From the NCBI RefSeq assembly GCF_024519455.1, contig NZ_JALJRY010000035.1:47046-111045 (forward strand): a DNA stretch of 64,000 nucleotides, read 5' to 3'. Below are positions 58,082-64,000 of the stretch, piece by piece (position 1 is the stretch's first letter; each line of letters opens with the position of its first letter). The notes below the pieces were generated by a model that did not search any database, was not told the origin of the DNA, and worked only from the letters and a program-made list of their open reading frames with translations. The stretch is from Streptomyces sp. STR69. Lineage in GTDB: Bacteria > Actinomycetota > Actinomycetes > Streptomycetales > Streptomycetaceae. The translations under genes and the position numbers were made by a program.

Positions 58082-58603
58082 TCACTGTCCTTCCCGGTCG
58101 GATACGACCGAAGCGTATCGATTCCCACCCGTGGTGCCGCCCACAGCGGCGTGACCGCCGGTGGACCCGAAGCCCCCCTCGGCCCGCGCCGAATCGGGAA
58201 GTTCCGCGACCTCCTGGAAGCGGACCCTCTCGACCTGCTGGACGACCAGCTGGGCGATCCGGTCGAAGCGCTCGAACCGTACCGACTCGTACGGGTCGAG
58301 ATTCACCACGATCACCTTGATCTCCCCACGGTACCCGGCATCAACCGTCCCCGGGGCATTCACTAGGGCGACACCGCAGCGGGCGGCAAGCCCCGAACGA
58401 GGGTGCACGAAGGCCGCGTACCCCTCCGGGAGCGCGACAGACACCCCCGTGGGCAGTACGGCCCGTTCACCCGGCTTCAGTTCCCGGCCCTCGGTGGTCC
58501 GCAGATCGGCGCCTGCGTCACCGGGGTGCTCGTACGACGGAAGCGGTACGTCGGGGTCGACGCGCCGGATCAGTACGTCCAGGGGACTACGGCCACTGCT
58601 CAC
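58082..58603 (-). CDS. dut: Deoxyuridine 5'-triphosphate nucleotidohydrolase (dUTPase)
   Basis: A protein of 173 residues from GTG 58603, overlapping the thioesterase stop by 4 bp. The five trimeric dUTPase motifs are in order: GDAGADL, HPRSGLAARCG, GTVDAGYRGEI, RFERFDRIAQLVV and AEGGFGSTGGH near the C-terminus. It hydrolyses dUTP to dUMP and pyrophosphate, lowering uracil in DNA. The C-terminal tail is 20 residues longer than that of E. coli. It is in one unit with the thioesterase and DUF3710. Confidence 0.95.
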   Translation of the reverse strand: MSSGRSPLDVLIRRVDPDVPLPSYEHPGDAGADLRTTEGRELKPGERAVLPTGVSVALPEGYAAFVHPRSGLAARCGVALVNAPGTVDAGYRGEIKVIVVNLDPYESVRFERFDRIAQLVVQQVERVRFQEVAELPDSARAEGGFGSTGGHAAVGGTTGGNRYASVVSDREGQ

Positions 58604-59184
58604 GGGTTCACCTCGAAGGCACGGGTACGCCGGACCTGGTCCGGGTCGTCCATGGCGGCCCGGATCTCCTGCGGGCGGCCGTTGTCGATGAAGTGGTCGA
58701 CCTTCACCTCGACGAAGAGGGCGTCGGCGCGCACGGCGACCGGCCCGTCGGGAGCGCCGATGCGTCCGGTGGCGGTCGAGTAGATCTTCCGCCCGGCCAC
58801 CGCCGTCACCTCGGCCTCCAGATACAGCACGGTGTCCACGGGCACCGGCCGCACGAAGTCCGTCTCCAGGCGGCCGGTCACCGCGATCGTCCGCAGCAGC
58901 CAGTTCAGCGAGCCGAGGGTCTCGTCCAGCGCGCTGGCGAGCACTCCGCCGTGTGCGAGGCCCGGGGCGCCCTGGTGGGCGGCCCGCACGGTGAACTCCG
59001 CGGTGATGGTCACGCCCTCGCCGGCCCGCGCCGCCAGATGCAGCCCGTGCGGCTGGTCGCCGCCACACCCGAAACACTGTTCGTAGTGGGCACCCAGCAA
59101 CTCACCGGGCGCGGGCGCGTCAGGGTGCCGCACCGGTTTCACGGCGTCGGACGGAGGCTTAAGAGCTGGAGAAGTACCACTCAC
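58600..59184 (-). CDS. PaaI-family hotdog thioesterase
   Basis: A protein of 194 residues from GTG 59184 (SGTSPALKPPSDAVK). The hotdog domain has the GxxHGG-type segment GAPGLAHGGVLASALDETLG, with the catalytic Asp/Glu, and VDTVLYLEAEVTAVAGRKIY. A Cys pair in YEQCFGCGGDQPHGLHL is common in this group. It hydrolyses acyl-CoA esters. It is upstream of dut and coupled to it. The start is divergent from the DUF3093 gene, 58 bp away. Confidence 0.9.
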   Translation of the reverse strand: MSGTSPALKPPSDAVKPVRHPDAPAPGELLGAHYEQCFGCGGDQPHGLHLAARAGEGVTITAEFTVRAAHQGAPGLAHGGVLASALDETLGSLNWLLRTIAVTGRLETDFVRPVPVDTVLYLEAEVTAVAGRKIYSTATGRIGAPDGPVAVRADALFVEVKVDHFIDNGRPQEIRAAMDDPDQVRRTRAFEVNP

Positions 59185-59242
59185 AGCCGCAGACCTTACC
59201 CGCGCGTCGGTACGTTCCCGACACCGTGCCAAGCTTGGCTCC

Positions 59243-59707
59243 ATGCAGCTCTCCGCCTCCCCCTACGACGAGCGCCTCACCGCCCCCCGTTCGTGGTGGT
59301 TCATCTCGTTCCTGGTCGGCGTCTCCTTCGCCCTGATCCTGCTGCCCTTCGGCACCCTGCCACTGCTCGGCGGCCTGGTCGGCGGCACCGCGTTCGCCGC
59401 GGTCACGGCCAGCTCCTACGGCTCGCTCCGCATCCGGATCGTGGGCGACTCGCTGATCGCCGGCGAGGCGAAGATCCCGGTGACGGCCCTGGGCGAGGCG
59501 GAGATCCTGGACCCGGAGGAGGCGCGCGCCTGGCGCACCTACAAGGCCGACACCCGGGCCTTCCTGCTGCTGCGCTCCTACATCCCCACGGCACTGCGCG
59601 TGGAGGTCACCGACCCGGCCGACCCGACGCCGTACCTGTACCTGTCGACGCGTGAGCCGGAGCGGCTGGCGGAGGCCCTGAAGGCGGCACGGGCGGCAGC
59701 CGTCTAA
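59243..59707 (+). CDS. DUF3093 family membrane protein
   Basis: A protein of 154 residues. Two close transmembrane segments (WWFISFLVGVSFALILLPFG, LGGLVGGTAFAAVTASSYGS) at the N-terminus are followed by a soluble domain IRIVGDSLIAGEAKIPVTAL, FLLLRSYIPTALRVEVTDPA and TPYLYLSTREPERLAEAL. Family function is unknown but it is widely conserved in actinobacteria next to dut. It is transcribed opposite to its neighbours. Confidence 0.92.
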   Translation: MQLSASPYDERLTAPRSWWFISFLVGVSFALILLPFGTLPLLGGLVGGTAFAAVTASSYGSLRIRIVGDSLIAGEAKIPVTALGEAEILDPEEARAWRTYKADTRAFLLLRSYIPTALRVEVTDPADPTPYLYLSTREPERLAEALKAARAAAV

Positions 59708-59735
59708 GAGAACCGGTCCCCTCCGATCCGATCCC

Positions 59736-60653
59736 CTAGCGCCCGAGTTCCTTGGGGATCTCGCCCATCCTGAGCGGGTCGGGCGGGGCCTCCAGGGGCG
59801 GCAGTTCGGGCAGCGCGTCCCAGGGCACCTGGGCCTTGCGCAGGTCCTTGCGGATGCGTTCGGCGAGCTTCTTGGTGTCCCGGCGGTTCATGACCGCTCC
59901 GACGGCGGCGCCGACCATGAAGGGCATCAGGTTCGGCAGGTCGCGGACCATGCGTTTCATGATCTGCTGGCGCAGCTCGCGCTTCATGTGGCCGTTCAGC
60001 GCGGCGCTCATGGTCGACGGCTTGGTCACGTCGATACCGCGCTCCCCGGACCAGGAGTTCAGATACGTGGTGGTGCGCTGCCGGAGGTCGCCGGGCGGAC
60101 GGACGCCGTAGATCTCGTACAGCTCGGCGATCAGCTTCAGCTCGATCGCGGCGACGCCGGTGATCTCGGCGGCCAGTTCGGTGGGCATGGCGGGTGGCAC
60201 CGGCAGCATCGCCGCGGCACCGATTCCGGCGCCGACGGTCGACGTCGCGTTCGCCGCGCCCGCCACCAGCTTGTCGGCGAGCTGTTCGGGGCCGAGGCCC
60301 GGGAACTGCCGCCGAAGCGCCTCAAGGTCCCGTACGGGGATCCTCGGGGCGATGTCGATGATTCGGTCGGCGAGGTACGCCAGGCCCGCCCTGGCCCGGC
60401 TGCCGCCCTTACGGACGCCTTCCTTGGCCTTGTCCCGGATGACCGCCGCCCGTCGCCTGGCGACGGGGGCGGCTGCGGGAACGTCGGCGGGCACCGGGAG
60501 GTCAGCCCGGTCGGCCGCCGGTTCGAGCGAGGCTGATCCCTGTTCGGATGAGCCCCGCTCGTCGTCACGCGCGCCATGAGGACCGTCTGTCGGCCCTTCG
60601 TCCGCTCCCGGTCGGCGGGAGCGGCGCTTCCAGGGTGGGGTCGAGCCAGTCAC
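59736..60653 (-). CDS. EcsC-like membrane-associated protein
   Basis: A protein of 305 residues. The first 75 residues are charged and probably unordered. The rest is helical: GLAYLADRIIDIAPRIPVRD, ATSTVGAGIGAAAMLPVPPA, ELAAEITGVAAIELKLIAEL and PFMVGAAVGAVMNRRDTKKL. This matches the EcsC-type family in part. Glycine-rich hydrophobic stretches could insert in membranes. Function unknown. It is 13 bp upstream of, and ahead of, no other gene on its 3' side; DUF4193 lies 14 bp before it on the same strand, so they may share a transcript. Confidence 0.8.
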   Translation of the reverse strand: MTGSTPPWKRRSRRPGADEGPTDGPHGARDDERGSSEQGSASLEPAADRADLPVPADVPAAAPVARRRAAVIRDKAKEGVRKGGSRARAGLAYLADRIIDIAPRIPVRDLEALRRQFPGLGPEQLADKLVAGAANATSTVGAGIGAAAMLPVPPAMPTELAAEITGVAAIELKLIAELYEIYGVRPPGDLRQRTTTYLNSWSGERGIDVTKPSTMSAALNGHMKRELRQQIMKRMVRDLPNLMPFMVGAAVGAVMNRRDTKKLAERIRKDLRKAQVPWDALPELPPLEAPPDPLRMGEIPKELGR

Positions 60654-60666
60654 GGCCGACCCCTCC

Positions 60667-60963
60667 TCAGTCGCAGTCGCGGCAGATCGGCTGGCCGTTC
60701 TTCTCGCGGGCCAGCTGGCTGCGGTGGTGCACCAGGAAGCAGCTCATGCAAGTGAACTCGTCCTGCTGCTTGGGCAGCACCCGGACGGCCAGCTCTTCGT
60801 TCGAGAGGTCCGCTCCGGGCAGTTCGAGGCCCTCGGCCGCCTCGAATTCGTCGACGTCCACTGCGGAAGTCGACTTGTCGTTCCTACGCGCCTTGAGCTC
60901 TTCAAGGCTGTCCGAGTCGACGTCGTCGTCGGTCTTGCGTGGGGTGTCGTAATCCGTTGCCAT
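60667..60963 (-). CDS. DUF4193 family protein (zinc-ribbon-like)
   Basis: A protein of 98 residues from ATG 60963. An acidic N-terminal half (DDDVDSDSLEELKARRNDK) is followed by a C-terminal cysteine motif: DEFTCMSCFLVHHRSQLARE and ICRDCD, i.e. C-x2-C and C-x2-C, a zinc ribbon. This is typical for DUF4193, which resembles RNA polymerase-binding RbpA-like folds in its Cys pattern. It is conserved in actinobacteria. Preceded by a 395-bp AT-richer region with a Crp-like palindrome. Confidence 0.92.
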   Translation of the reverse strand: MATDYDTPRKTDDDVDSDSLEELKARRNDKSTSAVDVDEFEAAEGLELPGADLSNEELAVRVLPKQQDEFTCMSCFLVHHRSQLAREKNGQPICRDCD

Positions 60964-61358
60964 GTCGCGCTCTCCCCCTCTGGGTGTCTGCGGTGTCTCC
61001 AGCGCACGTAACGCGTGAGAGGCCGGACTTGTGCCCGACCTGAGGCGGAGATTTTGCCTCACATCAAGGTCTGTTACTCAATCGACACCCAACCGGACCC
61101 CTCAAGAGTGATCGGCTTGGATGGCGAAGGGGACCGTACACGGTCCTCATGCCGCTCTTCAAAGGCACCTCACCGTGTACTTCCCGTGATCAAGACCCCT
61201 GAAAACCCGGATTTTCCCGGCTTTCCGACAGGGTGCATGATCACGGAGAGTAGATGCCCCGAAAATTGCGCTTGTGATCGATCACACACAAGGGTGCCGA
61301 AGATGCGGCCAGAAAATTCCGCGCAAAGCGAACATCCTCGTGTGTCGGCGACATGATC
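60964..61358. other. AT-richer intergenic region of 395 bp
   Basis: Upstream of DUF4193 and behind cutS. It has lower GC than its surroundings and holds the palindrome at 61273-61286; it is likely to contain the DUF4193 promoter. No gene seen. Confidence 0.5.
61273..61286. promoter_or_regulatory. Crp-like palindrome
   Basis: TGTGATCGATCACA, a perfect 14-bp palindrome fitting the GTG-N6-CAC pattern known for Streptomyces Crp. It is 310 bp upstream of the DUF4193 start. Confidence 0.45.
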
Positions 61359-62591
61359 TCAGATGGGCAGGGTGACTCGCATCACGAGCCCACCCCCCTC
61401 ACGTGGCTGGGCCGAGATATGGCCGCCGTGTGCGCGCGCCACGGACCGCGCGATCGACAGACCGAGGCCCACACCCTTGTCGCTGCCCGTTCGCTCCGTA
61501 CGCAGCCGTCTGAAGGGCTCGAAGAGGTTGTCGACCTCGTACGCCGGGACCACCGGCCCCGTGTTCGAGACGATCAGCACCGCATGACCGTGCTGGACCT
61601 CGGTGGTGACCTCGACCCAGCCGTCCTCGGGCACGTTGTACCGCACCGCGTTCTGCACGAGGTTCAGGGCGATCCGCTCCAGGAGGACGCCGTTGCCCTG
61701 GACGACGACGGGCTTGCGCTCGCCGCGGATGACCACGTTCTTCGCGCTCGCCTCCGCGTGCACCTGGTCGACGGCCTGCTCGGCGACCTCGGCGAGGTCC
61801 ACGGGCTTGCGCTCGACGATCTGGTTGTCGCTGCGGGCCAGCAGCAGCAGACCCTCCACGAGCTGCTCGCTGCGCTCGTTGGTGGCCAGCAGCGTCTTGC
61901 CGAGCTGCTGGAGCTCGACGGGGGCACCGGGATCGGACAGATGCACTTCCAGGAGCGTGCGGTTGATCGCCAGCGGGGTACGCAGCTCGTGCGAGGCGTT
62001 CCCCACGAAGCGCTGCTGGGCGGTGAAGGCCCGCTGCAGCCGGTCCAGCATCTCGTCGAAGGTGTCCGCAAGTTCCTTCAGCTCGTCGTCCGGGCCGTCC
62101 AGCTCGATCCGGCGGGACAGGTCCGAGCCGGCCACCGCGCGGGCGGTCCGGGTGATCCGGCCCAGCGGGGACAGCACCCGGCCCGCCATCGCGTACCCGA
62201 AGGCGAAGGCGATGATCGCGAGACCGAGCAGCGCCAGCAGCGAGCGGCTGAGCAGGTCGTCGAGCGCGTGCTGGCGCTGCTCGTTGACGCACTCGTTCAT
62301 CGCGTTGTTCATCTCGGTCGCCGACGGCTGCGACGGGAAGTTGCAGGTCTTGCTGCTCACCGAGCCTTCGAGGATCTTGAACGGCAGATCACTGCCCACG
62401 TTCAACGCGTGCGCGGCGAGCAGATAGATGATCGACAGCAGCAGGATGCCGGCGATCAGGAACATCCCGCCGTACAGCAGCGTGAGCCGTATACGGATGG
62501 TGGGGCGCAGCCAGGGGAACGGTGGTTCGGGCCTTCTCGGGTCCCACGTGGGCTTCGGGGGCGCCTGGGGAGGCGCGGGGGTCGTCGCCAC
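61359..62591 (-). CDS. cutS: Sensor histidine kinase CutS
   Basis: A protein of 410 residues. A proline-rich cytoplasmic start, TM1 LTLLYGGMFLIAGILLLSII, an extracytoplasmic domain of about 60 residues with two cysteines (SSKTCNFPSQ and NECVNEQ), TM2 SLLALLGLAIIAFAFGYAMA, HAMP, HisKA with VGNASHELRTPLAINRTLLE and ATPase motifs NLVQNAVRYN, SNTGPVVP, GVGLGLSIARSVA. The extracellular Cys pair is a hallmark of CutS and has been proposed to sense extracellular thiol-disulfide state. It pairs with CutR, 6 bp upstream. Confidence 0.93.
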   Translation of the reverse strand: MATTPAPPQAPPKPTWDPRRPEPPFPWLRPTIRIRLTLLYGGMFLIAGILLLSIIYLLAAHALNVGSDLPFKILEGSVSSKTCNFPSQPSATEMNNAMNECVNEQRQHALDDLLSRSLLALLGLAIIAFAFGYAMAGRVLSPLGRITRTARAVAGSDLSRRIELDGPDDELKELADTFDEMLDRLQRAFTAQQRFVGNASHELRTPLAINRTLLEVHLSDPGAPVELQQLGKTLLATNERSEQLVEGLLLLARSDNQIVERKPVDLAEVAEQAVDQVHAEASAKNVVIRGERKPVVVQGNGVLLERIALNLVQNAVRYNVPEDGWVEVTTEVQHGHAVLIVSNTGPVVPAYEVDNLFEPFRRLRTERTGSDKGVGLGLSIARSVARAHGGHISAQPREGGGLVMRVTLPI

Positions 62592-62597
62592 AGTGGA

Positions 62598-63251
62598 TCA
62601 GATCCGGTAGCCGGAGCCGGGCACGGTGACGATGACCGGCGGTTCACCGAGCTTGCGGCGCAGCGTCATGACAGTCACCCGCACGACGTTGGTGAACGGG
62701 TCCGTGTTCTCGTCCCAGGCCTTCTCCAGGAGCTGCTCCGCGGAGACGACCGCGCCCTCGCTGCGCAGCAGCACCTCCAGGACGGCGAACTCCTTGGGGG
62801 CGAGCTGGACTTCCTTGCCGTCGCGGAACACCTCGCGGCGGTTCGGGTCCAGCTTGATGCCGGCCCGCTCCAGGACGGGCGGCAACGGCACACTCGTACG
62901 CCGGCCGAGGGCACGCACGCGTGCCGTCAGCTCGCTGAACGCGAACGGCTTGGGCAGATAGTCGTCCGCGCCGATCTCCAGGCCCTCGACACGGTCGCTG
63001 ACGTCGCCGGACGCCGTGAGCATCAGCACGCGGGTGGGCATGCCGAGCTCGACGATCTTGCGGCAGACGTCGTCGCCGTGCACGAGCGGGAGGTCGCGGT
63101 CGAGGACGACCACGTCGTAGTCGTTGACGCCGATGCGCTCCAGGGCGGCCGCACCGTCGTACACGACGTCGACGGCCATGGCCTCCCGGCGCAGTCCGGT
63201 GGCCACCGCATCGGCGAGCAGTTGCTCGTCCTCGACGACGAGTACGCGCAC
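62598..63251 (-). CDS. cutR: Response regulator CutR
   Basis: A protein of 217 residues from GTG 63251 with GGAAGGA upstream; the frame opens earlier, but this start gives the standard VRVLVVEDE receiver beginning. The phospho-acceptor is in VVVLDRDLPLVHG, Lys in DDYLPKPFAF. Winged helix: VQLAPKEFAVLEVLLRSEGA, TNVVRVTVMTLRRKLGEPPV and VPGSGYRI. In Streptomyces CutRS influences antibiotic production and protein-quality functions outside the cell. Operon with cutS. Confidence 0.94.
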   Translation of the reverse strand: MRVLVVEDEQLLADAVATGLRREAMAVDVVYDGAAALERIGVNDYDVVVLDRDLPLVHGDDVCRKIVELGMPTRVLMLTASGDVSDRVEGLEIGADDYLPKPFAFSELTARVRALGRRTSVPLPPVLERAGIKLDPNRREVFRDGKEVQLAPKEFAVLEVLLRSEGAVVSAEQLLEKAWDENTDPFTNVVRVTVMTLRRKLGEPPVIVTVPGSGYRI

Positions 63252-63666
63252 GTCGCTTGTCCTTCCTCTGTCCACCCGCGTAGCGCGTCTCGGCGCACGC
63301 GGGCAGGGTCTTCGTGGCTGTGTGACCTCCATCCTGCCCTTTTCGGCCATAAGTCGGCTGTAAGGCGGCGGGGCGCAAGATGAAGGTCGGGTATGAGGCT
63401 CGGGAATGCGGGATTTTCTCGATGGGTTGAGGTTTCCACCGAAGGGAGCGCGGGGAGGACGGCTTTACACCCCGCGATCACGCTCTGCATGTGGCAAGCC
63501 ACCTTGTGGTACGTCCAACGCTTCCGCAGAGCGGGCGTGGGTGTCCGGCACCGTCGCCGCCCAGCCAGGGCAGCGCTGGGCACTCGCATCCGCAGACGTG
63601 ATCGCCCCTTCCGAACGGCACACCCCCGTGCCACCCGACCCACGACCCAGGACGAGGGGGCGCAGC
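63252..63666. other. Gap of 415 bp upstream of cutR
   Basis: No gene seen. It probably has the promoters for cutRS and for the small gene at 63667. Confidence 0.45.
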
Positions 63667-63840
63667 ATGGACGCATTCACCGCAGGACTTCTGCAGCGCA
63701 TAAGGGCGACCGAGACCGACCTGACGCGGGCTCGCGACGAAGGCGACGACTTCCTCGTCGAGGTGGAACAGGCCGAGTTGGACGACCTGCGCCGCCTGGC
63801 CGCCGACCACGGTGTGGAGGTCAGCGCGACAAGCGTCTGA
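63667..63840 (+). CDS. 57-residue coiled-coil protein
   Basis: From ATG 63667 with GAGGGGG upstream. The sequence MDAFTAGLLQRIRATETDLT then VEVEQAELDDLRRLAADHG is a single charged helix or a helical hairpin. Similar small proteins are common in Streptomyces. Its function is unknown. A strong terminator follows by 20 bp, supporting a real transcript. Confidence 0.7.
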   Translation: MDAFTAGLLQRIRATETDLTRARDEGDDFLVEVEQAELDDLRRLAADHGVEVSATSV

Positions 63841-63860
63841 TCAGCGCAAACAGCAGAAAA

Positions 63861-63895
63861 GCAGGACCCCGGCGAATCCAGCGCCGGGGTCCTGC
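63861..63895. terminator. Terminator hairpin
   Basis: A perfect 14-bp stem (GCAGGACCCCGGCG and its complement at 63882-63895) with a 7-base loop, followed by TGCTTTCC. Confidence 0.85.
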
Positions 63896-64000
63896 TGCTT
63901 TCCGCGCCCACCACAACCCGGGGCGAGGGCCCACCAACTCCCACTGTCCCCACGCGCCGGCCGAGAGGGCGCCGTAGGGGCGCGCCGGTGTCGAGAGCCC

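Overview
The window is high-GC actinobacterial DNA, almost certainly from a Streptomyces chromosome. Evidence is the strong G/C bias at third codon positions, frequent GTG starts, 4-bp overlapping start/stop codons, and Streptomyces-type core genes at the right end (cutR/cutS, a DUF4193 protein, dut, DUF3710, DUF3093, DUF3159). I saw no rRNA or tRNA gene and no CRISPR array.

Layout. 1-4.9 kb: accessory metabolism (carotenoid oxygenase cut by the window edge, alpha/beta hydrolase, two membrane proteins, a TetR regulator, a secreted beta-propeller protein). 5.0-6.1 kb: an IS3-family remnant whose orfB is cut and joined in frame to the tail of an unrelated gene, possibly a decapitated toxin with its partner gene. 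6.2-9.2 kb: a DUF2202 ferritin-like exported protein divergent from a two-component system; the protein and the kinase sensor loop are both Met/His-rich.

9.2-26.6 kb is the most distinctive part, a reactive-sulfur island. It encodes two sulfide:quinone oxidoreductase-like flavoproteins, two persulfide-dioxygenase/rhodanese fusions, four further rhodaneses (two with a DUF2892 membrane tail), two TauE/SafE exporters, DsrE-like and DsrC/TusE-like carriers, OsmC, a cysteine-desulfurase-like PLP enzyme, thioredoxin, a 1-Cys peroxiredoxin, a LmbE-type deacetylase, a DUF302 protein, and two CsoR-family regulators. Eleven near-identical palindromes (TACCCC-N2-GGGGTA) sit in front of almost every transcription unit. 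I infer one persulfide-responsive regulon: sulfide is oxidised to persulfide (SQR), persulfide to sulfite (PDO) or moved by rhodanese/DsrE/DsrC, and sulfite is exported by TauE. One regulator keeps both sensing cysteines; the other has lost the first.

26.9-41.9 kb: an IS3 fragment, an Rv1733c-like membrane protein, then a stressosome-like operon (RsbR-, RsbS-, RsbT-like, an ATPase/PP2C fusion, a PAS histidine kinase), a DUF5994 protein, a GAF kinase with a degraded ATP-binding domain, a slipin followed by a perfect 52-bp palindrome, a STAS protein and small proteins. 42.0-46.1 kb: a membrane-anchored STAND-like NTPase with a TPR-like C-terminus, and a junction of two decayed genes (MFS transporter and adhE). 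46.1-64 kb: conserved core with an RNA m5U methyltransferase, a potassium-related block (KimA-like permease, a 31-aa peptide, two TrkA proteins, KdpDE without KdpFABC), an alginate-lyase-family protein, dut and neighbours, and CutRS.
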